A stretch of 64,000 nt of DNA. Origin: CAIZQW01 sp942493055. GTDB lineage: Bacteria > Verrucomicrobiota > Kiritimatiellia > RFP12 > UBA1067. Of this stretch, positions 19,570-27,824 are shown piece by piece. The stretch spans positions 5,766,001-5,830,000 of the forward strand of contig OW818680.1 in the NCBI GenBank assembly GCA_942493055.1, read 5' to 3'. Both the position numbers and the translations under genes were made by a program. The number at the start of each line of letters is the position of its first letter. Within the stretch, counting starts at the first letter, position 1. The notes under the pieces are model-generated. The model saw only the letters and a list, made by a program, of their open reading frames with translations. It ran no database searches and was not told the DNA's origin.

Positions 19570-21048
19570 ATGCGAATGGTCTCTTCCCTGTGCATCTTGA
19601 CGTCTCTCTGCCTGCAGGCAGAAGTCAGGTGGGGCAGTGGCCTTTCACCCAACAGCATCTCGTCCGCACGCAACTTGCCCGCCGAGGTGACGGTGTCCAA
19701 TCTGCTCTGGGAGGTCCGCCTGGGGACCCACCAATACTCCATCCCGACGATAGATCGGGACAAAATCATCCTGGGCGTGAATGATATGGGCGTCCAGCGG
19801 GATGGCTATCAGCCGAGTGGCGGAGGCGCTGTTGTCTGCCTCGATCTAAAGACGGGGAAGCCGGACTGGACCTTGCCTGTTCCGCGTGTGGCGGATGGAA
19901 CCACGGCCCCCAACTATTTTGACCACTGGAAGTGCGGCATCTGTTCCGGGCCTGTAGTCTGCGGTGATCGCATCTACCTGGTGGGAAACCGCGGAGACGT
20001 CCTCTGCCTGGATCGCAAAGGCCAAGCAGATGGGAATGCGGCCCCTTTTCTCGATGAGCACGCCTATATGGGGCTCCCTGACCGTGTCACGCTGACACCG
20101 CAGGATGGCGATATCGTTTGGCGTTTTGATTTCCGCAAAGAATGTGGCGTGTTGGTGCATGACACCTGTGGCAGCACGATTCAACTCGTTGACGGGATGC
20201 TCTTGGTCTGCACGTCAAACGGGACAGACCGCCGCCATCAGCAGCCGCTTGCTCCTGAAGCTCCAGCCCTCATTGTGCTTGATGCAGAGACCGGGGCCCT
20301 CATTGCACGTGATGCGGAAGCGGAGATGGGGCAGAATATTCTGCACGGCAACTGGTCCTCCCCTTCCGTGGGTGAAGTTAAGGGGCGTAAACTTATTTTC
20401 TTTACGGGGGGCGATGGAATCCTCTACGCCTTTGAACTGCCGAAACGGTCAACGGATGGACGGGTGCAACATTTGAAAAAAGTGTGGCAGTCGGATTGTA
20501 ACCCCAAGCACTTCCGCGTGAATGAGCAAGGCGAAAAAATGATCTATTCCACCTGGCAGAATAAACGTCAGGATGGACCCAGCGAAGCAATCGGGACGCC
20601 TGTTTTCTCGGATGGACATCTCTTCATTGCAACAGGCCAGAGTCCTGTTTATGGGTTAGGCGCTTCCTGCCTGACCTGCTTTGATGCAGAGACAGGCTCC
20701 GTGGTCTGGCGTACGGAAAAGGTCAACCGCACACTGGCAACTGTAGCTGTCCAGGATGGCGTCATTTACCTGCCGGATCAAGCGGATACGCTTCATGCCT
20801 TTGATGCGAAGACAGGCAACACCCTTTGGACGCACGACCTCACATCGACAGTCTGTTATGCGAATGCGCTGGTCGCAGATGGCAAGGTCTATGTGGGAAC
20901 CGAACGAGGCGAGTTCTGGATCCTAAAGGCCGGACGAAATAAAGAGGTTTTGTTCCATACACGCTTGCCGAGTGCGCCTGTCACGGTTGCTGCTGCTGAC
21001 GGACTGTTGATCCTGCCCCTCCAGAACCGGATTCAGTGTTATCGGTAA
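19570..21048 (+). CDS. Secreted PQQ-like beta-propeller repeat protein
   Basis: The 492-residue product has a short signal peptide (about 1-17) and repeated propeller blades with the A-x-D-x-x-T-G-x-x-x-W signature: CLDLKTGKPDW, VLDAETGALIA, CFDAETGSVVWRTE and AFDAKTGNTLWTHD, with VYVGTERGEFWIL as the last blade. This is the pyrrolo-quinoline quinone-like/BamB-type fold. No catalytic PQQ-dehydrogenase motifs are evident, so it is more likely a scaffolding or ligand-binding propeller than an enzyme. The start codon lies one base after the stop of the TPR membrane protein, which implies translational coupling and probably a shared role in the cell envelope. A weak hairpin (ATACC/GGTAT, 21073-21086, followed by TTTTT) lies just downstream. 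Confidence 0.82.
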   Translation: MRMVSSLCILTSLCLQAEVRWGSGLSPNSISSARNLPAEVTVSNLLWEVRLGTHQYSIPTIDRDKIILGVNDMGVQRDGYQPSGGGAVVCLDLKTGKPDWTLPVPRVADGTTAPNYFDHWKCGICSGPVVCGDRIYLVGNRGDVLCLDRKGQADGNAAPFLDEHAYMGLPDRVTLTPQDGDIVWRFDFRKECGVLVHDTCGSTIQLVDGMLLVCTSNGTDRRHQQPLAPEAPALIVLDAETGALIARDAEAEMGQNILHGNWSSPSVGEVKGRKLIFFTGGDGILYAFELPKRSTDGRVQHLKKVWQSDCNPKHFRVNEQGEKMIYSTWQNKRQDGPSEAIGTPVFSDGHLFIATGQSPVYGLGASCLTCFDAETGSVVWRTEKVNRTLATVAVQDGVIYLPDQADTLHAFDAKTGNTLWTHDLTSTVCYANALVADGKVYVGTERGEFWILKAGRNKEVLFHTRLPSAPVTVAAADGLLILPLQNRIQCYR

Positions 21049-21099
21049 GCCCGCCGCCAGCGGAGCTGGAGTATACCGAGGGGTATCTTTTTATCAAAG

Positions 21100-21145
21100 A
21101 ATTAAACGAATGGAACGAATTGGAATTAGCTTAATTCGTTTAATT
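21100..21145. repeat. Intergenic inverted repeat
   Basis: AATTAAACGAAT (21100-21111) is exactly inverted at 21134-21145 around a 22-base loop that itself contains related GGAACGAATTGG/AATTAGC text. It lies between the propeller and sulfatase genes. It could form a transcript hairpin or be an interspersed repeat. A similar AACGAAGTTAACGAATGG string occurs at about 33123. Confidence 0.5.
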
Positions 21146-21197
21146 AGTTGAAAAACTCTTCACGTTATAGGCAGGCCCGCAGCCCGTGGGGACGGGT

Positions 21198-22988
21198 ATG
21201 AATGAGAGGTCACTTGTGAGGAATACGCTTATCAATATAGCTTTAGTGATGCTTCCCTGTTGGTTGATTGCCCATGCGCGTCCGAACGTGATTGTCATGT
21301 TGGCCGATGATGCGGGCTGGGGCGATTATCGTTCCAGCGGCAACCTCAACGTAGAGACGCCGCAGATTGACTCCATCGCTGAGAAGGGGGTTCGTTTCGA
21401 GAATTTCTATGTCTGCTCAGTATGCTCCCCGACGCGCGCTGAATTTCTGACTGGACGCTACTATTTGAGGACAGGTGTGCATGGCGTCTCGCTGGGGGCC
21501 GAGCGCTTGAATCTTGACGAGCGGACCCTTGCAGATTCGTTTAAAGCAGCCGGATTTGCCACCGGTGCGTTTGGTAAATGGCATAATGGCAGTCAATATC
21601 CCTACCACCCGTGTGCGCGAGGCTTTGATGAATTCTATGGATACACAGCAGGTCATTGGGGCGAATATGTTGACCCGCCGCTAGAACGCAATGGCCGCAT
21701 GGAACGCGCGAAGGGCTATATCGTCGATGTCTGCACGGAGGAGGCCATCCGGTTCATTAAAAAAAATAAAGACACCCCGTTTTTCTGCTATGTTCCTTTT
21801 ACAACGCCACACTCCCCATGGTCGGTCCCTGAACCCTACTGGGCGCGCTTCAAAAACAAGACGCTCAATCAGCAAAAGCCAGGGGGCGACGAGCAGGCTG
21901 ACTTTACGAGGTGCGCGCTTGCGATGGTTGAAAACCAGGATTGGAATGTCGGACGTATCTTAAAAACCGTGGAGGAGCTCAAGATTGCCGATAACACCAT
22001 TGTCATCTATTTCTCCGATAACGGCCCCAACTCCGGTCGTTGGAATGGCGTTATGAAGGGACGGAAGGGCAGTGTTGACGAGGGCGGACTGCGCTCCATC
22101 TGCTATTTGCGCTGGCCTGCTAAGGTGAAGAGTGGACAATCAATAGAGGCCATTAGCGGTGCGATTGACCTGCTGCCGACGTTGCTCAGTCTGGCTGAGG
22201 TTCAGCGTGTGGGAGATAAGCCGTTGGACGGCAGGGATCTCTCCTCGCTTGTTTTTGGGGCGTCCGTGACATGGCCGGACCGGATGATCTTCTCAGCGTG
22301 GGGTAATCATGCGAGTGTCCGTACACAACAGTATCGGGGGAACACAAAGGAGCTCTATGATATCCAAGCGGATAGAGGGCAGACGAAAAACATTGCAGGC
22401 GAGCAACCCGGAGTAGCAAAGCGGCTTGCTGACGCGTTACACGACTGGGAAGCAAAGGTTACTTCAACGCGCCTGGATAAAGCGGATAAGCGTACCGTTG
22501 ATCCGCGTAAGATTGATATTGGACATGAAGTTTTTCCAGTGACGATGCTCCCGGCTCGTGATGGTGAACCTGTTGGAGGCATCAGGCGCAGTTCAAGTGC
22601 CCCCAACAGCTCCTACTTTGTCAACTGGACATCAGCAGATGACCGGTTGGTGTGGAATGTGGATGTGCAACTGGAAGGGGATTACGAGGTGACACTAGAC
22701 TATACGTGTCCAGCGTCAGCTGTTGGGGCGCTTATTGAGCTGTCGCTGAATGAAGCCAGGTTAACAATGAAGCTTGCCGAAGCATGGGATCCGCCACTCA
22801 ATGTGAACCAAGATACCCTTCCGCGTCCGAAAGCGGAATCCAAGATGAAGCCCTTTCGAAATATGAAGATGGGGGTGATCCATCTTCAAAAGGGAGCCGG
22901 TCCATTGACGCTGCGTGCGTTAACGGTGCCGGGGGGGACGGTTATGGATCTTCGTCGCTTGACGCTAACACTGCTAAAAAACGGATAA
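21198..22988 (+). CDS. Secreted sulfatase, formylglycine Cys type, with C-terminal beta-sandwich extension
   Basis: The protein hydrolyses sulfate esters, probably on sulfated polysaccharide. ATG 21198 is preferred to the GTG at 21186. A signal peptide ends at AHA-RPNVIVM (about residue 28). Metal-binding MLADDAGWGDY follows, and the sulfatase signature VCSPTRAEFLTGRY has the formylglycine cysteine at about C76. GKWHNG, FTTPHSPW and IYFSDNGPNSG mark the rest of the S1 family core. The core ends near residue 410. The last 150 residues (from about DGEPVGGIRRSSS) form an added beta-rich domain, probably carbohydrate-binding. An anaerobic sulfatase-maturing enzyme would be needed, but none is in the window. 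The AraC regulator starts 2 bp after the stop, so the two are surely co-transcribed. Confidence 0.93.
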   Translation: MNERSLVRNTLINIALVMLPCWLIAHARPNVIVMLADDAGWGDYRSSGNLNVETPQIDSIAEKGVRFENFYVCSVCSPTRAEFLTGRYYLRTGVHGVSLGAERLNLDERTLADSFKAAGFATGAFGKWHNGSQYPYHPCARGFDEFYGYTAGHWGEYVDPPLERNGRMERAKGYIVDVCTEEAIRFIKKNKDTPFFCYVPFTTPHSPWSVPEPYWARFKNKTLNQQKPGGDEQADFTRCALAMVENQDWNVGRILKTVEELKIADNTIVIYFSDNGPNSGRWNGVMKGRKGSVDEGGLRSICYLRWPAKVKSGQSIEAISGAIDLLPTLLSLAEVQRVGDKPLDGRDLSSLVFGASVTWPDRMIFSAWGNHASVRTQQYRGNTKELYDIQADRGQTKNIAGEQPGVAKRLADALHDWEAKVTSTRLDKADKRTVDPRKIDIGHEVFPVTMLPARDGEPVGGIRRSSSAPNSSYFVNWTSADDRLVWNVDVQLEGDYEVTLDYTCPASAVGALIELSLNEARLTMKLAEAWDPPLNVNQDTLPRPKAESKMKPFRNMKMGVIHLQKGAGPLTLRALTVPGGTVMDLRRLTLTLLKNG

Positions 22989-22990
22989 TC

Positions 22991-23872
22991 ATGAATCAGC
23001 AACACTATTTGAAGGCATCCAAGCAACAGTTGGACTGGGGGTTTTATTTAATTAGTTGTGGGTGCGCTGTTGTTGCTCCCGGTCAAGTCTATCCTGCAAA
23101 AGGCACCTCACGTGAGGGCATGGTCAAGCAGGGACATTTTGTTAAACGAAACAGTTTTATCTTGCTCTACATTTCAAAAGGCGACGGAACGGTCACGATC
23201 GAGGGCCGGAAAAGTCAACATTTGAAGAGCGGTCAGTGCCTCTTGCTGGAGCCGAATGTAAAGCACCTCTATCAGCCAACCCGTGAAAAAGGATGGACTG
23301 AATATTGGATTGAGTTTCAGGGCTCACTTCCCTCGCAGTGGATCGGGAAGCCCTTTATTACAGAGCATCCCGTTAGAAAGCTCTCCGAGACAATCGAGTT
23401 TGAAGGCGCATTGCAATCGTTCATTGTGGATATCCGGGAGCGACCGCTCATGAATCCCTTTTCAACAGGGGGCCACATCCTGCACATTCTTGGACGTGTC
23501 CTTGAACTGAGCATGCTGAAAAGCAGTACGGATCGGAACCAGGAGCAGATCGGCATGTTGCGCTACCACATCTATGTACACAGTGCGGAAAACATCGATT
23601 TTGTGAAGCTGGCGCGTGATTTTGGCATGGGCTATAGCACGTTGCGGCGCTTGTTTAAGGCTAAATATGGCGAGTCCCTCCAAAGCTTCCTCATCGAGGA
23701 GCGTGTGCGCAAGGCCGCGCTGCTGCTCGAAAATACAGCCCTGGATATGAAGGAAATCGCAGAACAAGTGGGCTTCTCTTCCGCAAACTATTTCACGCGA
23801 ATATTTACAAAACATTCGCATCTCTCGCCCTTGAAGTATCGACGGAAGACGCACAAGCGTGTCCAGAAGTGA
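22991..23872 (+). CDS. AraC-family transcriptional regulator (cupin sensor + double HTH)
   Basis: The frame is open from 22784, but that part overlaps the sulfatase gene in another frame. ATG 22991, 2 bp after the sulfatase stop, gives a normal 293-residue AraC protein and is preferred. Residues 1-150 form a cupin-like sensor (LLYISKGDGTVTIEGRK, GQCLLLEPNVKHLYQP). Residues of about 195-288 carry two helix-turn-helix units: VKLARDFGMGYSTLRRLFKA, and MKEIAEQVGFSSANYFTRIF followed by the family hallmark K-x-x-x-x-S-P-L-K-Y-R-R. The ligand is presumably a sugar released by the locus. It is the only sequence-specific regulator seen in the window, and so the best candidate to bind the 21-bp-spaced half-sites found at 27643, 36870 and 51232. 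That pairing is inference. Confidence 0.93.
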   Translation: MNQQHYLKASKQQLDWGFYLISCGCAVVAPGQVYPAKGTSREGMVKQGHFVKRNSFILLYISKGDGTVTIEGRKSQHLKSGQCLLLEPNVKHLYQPTREKGWTEYWIEFQGSLPSQWIGKPFITEHPVRKLSETIEFEGALQSFIVDIRERPLMNPFSTGGHILHILGRVLELSMLKSSTDRNQEQIGMLRYHIYVHSAENIDFVKLARDFGMGYSTLRRLFKAKYGESLQSFLIEERVRKAALLLENTALDMKEIAEQVGFSSANYFTRIFTKHSHLSPLKYRRKTHKRVQK

Positions 23873-23874
23873 AT

Positions 23875-24690
23875 TTATTTAAATGTCCGGTTCCAAGGCG
23901 CTGGAAGCGCGTTTGTCGTATAGAGCGACTCCATGATCGCATACATGTCGGGGTCGTAATCTTTTAAAGTTTCACGGGAGTAAACGTGGTTTTTAATGCC
24001 ATTCGGCTTTCCGTCAGGGGTTGCGACCATGACGCTGAACCAGCACTGTGTGCAGATGGAGAAATATTCATCGAAATTAGATCCCCCGTATGTTTTGTCC
24101 CAGAGCCCTTTTGCGCGTGCACGCTTGAAGGTATCTTTTATCTTCTGAAACAGTCCAGGATCTCCGAACTGGATGCCGATGTTGAAAATGCCATGGGCAA
24201 ACTCATGAACGCCAATGTTTTCTTCGCCATAGCGATCCTCCGGCTTGCCGAGGTGCAGGGCATTCTCCTCACCGCATGAACTGAGCGGACAGCTTATGGT
24301 CCCTCCCAGTCCGCGCGTCCAGCCAAAGCCCTTTTTGCTCAAATGGCGATATTCGGGCAGGTCCAGCGTATTTTGCTCCTTTCCGATGATCGAAAGCCGA
24401 TGCTGCTTCTCCTTCAGCATGTTGTGAATCGAAGGATGATTCGTTTTAATCTTCGAGAGCATCGTCTCAACGACCTTCGCCATGTTGATGAGCGCTGCGT
24501 CGCAGACCGCGTCAGAGGCCGTGATACGCGTGATGTCGGCCTGTATGGCCTTTGTGTAAAAAGGATCGAGACCCCATTCCTGGGGGACAGGACCGACTGT
24601 CCGTGCATCAGAAGCATATCCGGAAAGAGCCATGAGTCCCATCAATAGAAGGTGTCGAATGCACGGTTTTGTGAGGCATAGACAATTCAT
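23875..24690 (-). CDS. Secreted HExxH putative zinc metallopeptidase
   Basis: The frame extends to a GTG at 24705, but ATG 24690 gives a conventional signal peptide (cleaved near ASDA, about residue 30). A helical stretch (about 35-110) precedes the putative catalytic part: GFGWTRGLGG, SCPLSSCGEENAL, VHEFAHGIFNIGI (zinc ligands about H162 and H166) and GGSNFDEYFS with a likely third ligand Glu at about 208. Similar order and wording (GWGW ... CSS ... GE ... HEMGH ... YGGLNMWEN) occur in the large protein at 44628, so both appear to share one peptidase-like domain. I cannot name the family with certainty; anthrax lethal-factor/MtfA-like gluzincins are the closest idea. The gene is convergent with araC (2 bp apart). 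Confidence 0.68.
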   Translation of the reverse strand: MNCLCLTKPCIRHLLLMGLMALSGYASDARTVGPVPQEWGLDPFYTKAIQADITRITASDAVCDAALINMAKVVETMLSKIKTNHPSIHNMLKEKQHRLSIIGKEQNTLDLPEYRHLSKKGFGWTRGLGGTISCPLSSCGEENALHLGKPEDRYGEENIGVHEFAHGIFNIGIQFGDPGLFQKIKDTFKRARAKGLWDKTYGGSNFDEYFSICTQCWFSVMVATPDGKPNGIKNHVYSRETLKDYDPDMYAIMESLYTTNALPAPWNRTFK

Positions 24691-24742
24691 TTTTTTATAA
24701 TACACAGACGTTATCAGGATTGCAAGCCACTCCTATTCCCCC

Positions 24743-24771
24743 TTGACCACAGAATGCAAGTGAGCTATGCT
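24743..24771 (+). promoter_or_regulatory. Predicted sigma70-type promoter of the first HzsA-related gene
   Basis: TTGACC (24743-24748), a 17-bp spacer and TATGCT (24766-24771), 38 bp upstream of ATG 24810. It does not have the tandem half-site pattern of the other promoters. Confidence 0.45.
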
Positions 24772-24809
24772 CATCAAGATTATTATTAAATGGGATTGGA
24801 ACGTATTGC

Positions 24810-27641
24810 ATGAAATGTTATTACATCGCTTATTGCCTGGCGCTCCTTGCGTCACTGATGGTGCAGTCAGCAGAGTTGAAGGAGCTCTCTTTCAATGGGG
24901 AAGGCGAAGGAACAAAAGAGCTGTCTCTTCCCAAAAAGAAAATCGACCAGGTGTCTATTCGCTTTCTGATCCGTCCCAAGAAGGGGCAGGAGGGGTTGAC
25001 CTCGATTCTTTCGTGCAATGGCTGGGAAGAGGGGGCGCTGCATCTGCTTTACTTGGATGAACAAACGATACAGTTTAGCCTCAATGGCTTAAACGTGGAG
25101 GGCGAAGGTCATGATGTGCGCACGCGTATCCTGGTGCCCGCTGGCAAGCCTGCATATGTACATGTGGGGATCGTCTTTGATGGTCTCAGCAAGACACTGA
25201 CCTTCTACAAGAATGGCAACAAGACCAAGCAGTGCAAGATTGAGCATACACCGCAGATTAACTTTAATAAACGACACTTCATCGGCTCATGGGAGGGACG
25301 CTCACGCTTCTTCAACGGTTTTTTGGCCGACGTGAAGATAGAGGAAAAGCTGATGACTGCTGAGGAGGTGCGTCTGGAGGCGGAGTCCTATACGCTTGCG
25401 GAAGCGCTTCCGCCACCTGTTGATCACACGGCTGAGTTAAAGACGTCGAAGAAAATGCTGCTGGAGAAGGGCGTCAAGCACGTTGTCTTTGTCAAACGAA
25501 ACACCTATACGGCGAATCACTACTACACAGAGTATATCAATAGTGCCTGGCTGCCGGGAGGGAATATCTGTGTGTTGGATGTTGAGACAGGACATGTGCG
25601 TGAGGTTGTGACAGGGCTGGAGAGGGGTGTCTTTGAACGTTTTGATGTCTCATACGATGCGAAGCGTATTGTCTTTGCCTGGAAGAAACACCCAGAGCAA
25701 GGTTATCGCCTCTATGAAGTGAATGTGGATGGGACAGGGCTTCGTCAGTTGACATTCCCGCAAGCGGATGAAGCGGAACTCGTTAAAAAATATAGCACGG
25801 GGTATCATCATGGCACGGACGACCTGCAACCGTGCTATCTTCCTGATGGTGGCATTGCGTTTGTCTCCACGCGTTGCCAGTTTGGCATTTTGTGCGATAC
25901 GCCGGATAATTTTACGACAACGGTTCTTCACCGCATGGATGCCGACGGCAAGAACATCCAGCAGTTAAGCCGCAGTTCGGTCAGTGAAACCATGCCCTCC
26001 ATCATGCCGGACGGACGCATCCTCTATACGCGCTGGGAATATGTGGACAAGGGGGCGGTCAGTGTGAAATGCCTCTGGGCGATGCGTCCGGACGGGACAG
26101 CATCCAGTGAAGTATATGGGAATGATATCGCCCTTCCGCCGACCCTCAATATGGGACGTGTGATACCCGGTGCGCCGAATCAATATGTGTTGTGCGGGGT
26201 TCCCCACTATCCGCAAAACAACTTTGGCACAATCATTCGCCTCGATATGAGCAAAAATATTCGTACCCGCGAGCCCATGACCTACATGACGCCGCAGGTG
26301 GATGTTCGGGGGGAAGGCGGCTGGGAATTTATGGATACCGAGACAGGCAAATGGCGCGGAAACGGACACGGACTCGGCCCGCTCTTCTCCGAGCCCTATC
26401 CGTTGGCGATGGATTGTTTTTTGGTCTCCTATAAACCCACGGATGAAGGACCGGCCAATCAAGCCAATGGCTACGGACTCTATCTGCTCAATGACAAGGG
26501 CGATACCACACTCCTCTACCGCGATCCTGAGATCTCCTGCTGGCGGGCAGTCCCGCTTGTTCCTCGTAAGGTGCCGCCGGTGCTCGCCTCGCCGAGGAAC
26601 AAGGAGCTGGCCGCGAAAAACCTCGCACAGTGTATGGTGCAAAATGTCTATCACGGACTCGCGGGCGTTGCCCCAGGGGCCATCAAATATATACGCGTGC
26701 TGGAGCAGATGGGGCGGCCATGGGCTGCTCAAACGGCTCGTGCGACGTTACCGAATGGCAAGACGGCGATGTTCCCGGAGGATTACGACCAGCAGCATAT
26801 CTGCGTCTCCAAAGATACGGCGCTGGGACTGAAGGTGCAACATGGGATTGTTCCGGTTGAAGCGGATGGTTCAGCGAACTTTCTTGTTCCCGCAACAGGC
26901 AACGTCTTCTTTCAGGTCTTGGATGAGCACTATATGGCTGTTCAAACAGAGCGCACCTTTGTGAATTACATGCCGGGCGAATCGCGTGCCTGCATTGGTT
27001 GCCATGAGACACCCGAGGATGCGACGCGATTCAGGGGGAGTGAAGCTGCGAATAAGGGGCAGCCCCTTGCCTTTAAACGAAGCCCATCCATGCCGGGACC
27101 CCAACCCGGTGAGAAGCAGGGCGGACGTCCGTTGCACTACGAAACCGATGTCCAGCCGGTCCTGGATAAGCATTGCGTGAGTTGCCACTCCGACAAGAAA
27201 CCGAAGGCAGGGATGAGCTTGTCAGGGGAACGGACTCGCATGTTCAGCGTCTCGTATGAAGCCCTTGTGCCGGAGCGGCGAAAAGAGCCGCGTCTGGATC
27301 GCGAAGTTTTGGGTTTGGTGATCGGTGAAAACCATCCCAAGACAGGCAATGTACATTATTTGCCGGCCTACTCGCTCGGTTCCACAACAGCTTTGCTCTC
27401 CGGAATAATCGGTTGTCCGACACGCGCCCAAGATCATAAAGGACTTGTTTCGAAACATGCTGAAGTTGCCAAGAAGATCACGCCAGAAGAGCGCCTACGC
27501 GTGACAAACTGGATTGACACAAATTGCCAATACTATGGCAGCTACTGGTATCGCCGCAATAAAGCGGTCTTTGCAACACATCCCGACTATCGTCGTGTGC
27601 CCACGTATGAGGATGCTCTGCGCACAAAAGCCAATAAATAA
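24810..27641 (+). CDS. HzsA-related propeller/diheme c-type cytochrome with N-terminal LamG domain (943 aa)
   Basis: A signal peptide (about 1-20) precedes a LamG/concanavalin-type lectin domain (about 22-195; FNGFLADVKIEEKLMTAEEV). Next is a PD40-type beta-propeller (about 215-620) with blades such as LYEVNVDGTGLRQLTF, PCYLPDGGIAFVSTRC and MPDGRILYTRWEYVDKG. This arrangement matches the middle domain of hydrazine synthase subunit alpha and its many relatives in PVC and Bacteroidota. Two c-heme sites follow: CIGCH at 728-732 and CVSCH at 789-793. Periplasmic electron transfer is expected. Residues beyond the heme motifs do not suggest hydrazine synthesis, and no hzsB/hzsC homologue is present. 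It is the first of three paralogues. The function is unknown; a surface redox protein bound to glycans is a reasonable guess. Confidence 0.82.
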   Translation: MKCYYIAYCLALLASLMVQSAELKELSFNGEGEGTKELSLPKKKIDQVSIRFLIRPKKGQEGLTSILSCNGWEEGALHLLYLDEQTIQFSLNGLNVEGEGHDVRTRILVPAGKPAYVHVGIVFDGLSKTLTFYKNGNKTKQCKIEHTPQINFNKRHFIGSWEGRSRFFNGFLADVKIEEKLMTAEEVRLEAESYTLAEALPPPVDHTAELKTSKKMLLEKGVKHVVFVKRNTYTANHYYTEYINSAWLPGGNICVLDVETGHVREVVTGLERGVFERFDVSYDAKRIVFAWKKHPEQGYRLYEVNVDGTGLRQLTFPQADEAELVKKYSTGYHHGTDDLQPCYLPDGGIAFVSTRCQFGILCDTPDNFTTTVLHRMDADGKNIQQLSRSSVSETMPSIMPDGRILYTRWEYVDKGAVSVKCLWAMRPDGTASSEVYGNDIALPPTLNMGRVIPGAPNQYVLCGVPHYPQNNFGTIIRLDMSKNIRTREPMTYMTPQVDVRGEGGWEFMDTETGKWRGNGHGLGPLFSEPYPLAMDCFLVSYKPTDEGPANQANGYGLYLLNDKGDTTLLYRDPEISCWRAVPLVPRKVPPVLASPRNKELAAKNLAQCMVQNVYHGLAGVAPGAIKYIRVLEQMGRPWAAQTARATLPNGKTAMFPEDYDQQHICVSKDTALGLKVQHGIVPVEADGSANFLVPATGNVFFQVLDEHYMAVQTERTFVNYMPGESRACIGCHETPEDATRFRGSEAANKGQPLAFKRSPSMPGPQPGEKQGGRPLHYETDVQPVLDKHCVSCHSDKKPKAGMSLSGERTRMFSVSYEALVPERRKEPRLDREVLGLVIGENHPKTGNVHYLPAYSLGSTTALLSGIIGCPTRAQDHKGLVSKHAEVAKKITPEERLRVTNWIDTNCQYYGSYWYRRNKAVFATHPDYRRVPTYEDALRTKANK

Positions 27642-27642
27642 A

Positions 27643-27707
27643 AGAGCAAAAAGTGCTAATGATTGAGCAAAGAGTGCATTTACTTTCTTGCTTTGTCTTG
27701 CTATTAT
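27643..27707 (+). promoter_or_regulatory. AraC-type tandem operator and promoter, copy A
   Basis: Half-site 1 is AGAGCA-AAAA-GTGC (27643-27656) and half-site 2 is TGAGCA-AAGA-GTGC (27664-27677), spaced 21 bp start to start. One base later comes the -35 box TTTACT (27679-27684), then a 17-bp spacer and the -10 box TATTAT (27702-27707). It drives the LamG surface protein at 27825. The same geometry recurs at 36870 and 51232. Confidence 0.72.
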
Positions 27708-27824
27708 TGAAACATCGTTTGTGGGGGGGTATCCGTCCTGCAGACTTTCAAAGTTGAGAATATATGAATGGTTCAAGTTGATTGTACCCGACGGTCTCTT
27801 TCAGCGATACAAGGAGGAGTAGGC

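Noticed and set aside
22784..22990. Longer N-terminus for the AraC regulator
   Set aside because: The extra 69 codons overlap the sulfatase gene out of frame and do not resemble an AraC sensor; ATG 22991 gives the normal family length.
24744..24757. TGACCA-CAGA-ATGC as another AraC half-site
   Set aside because: It overlaps the -35 box itself and has no partner 21 bp away, so it does not share the geometry of the other sites.
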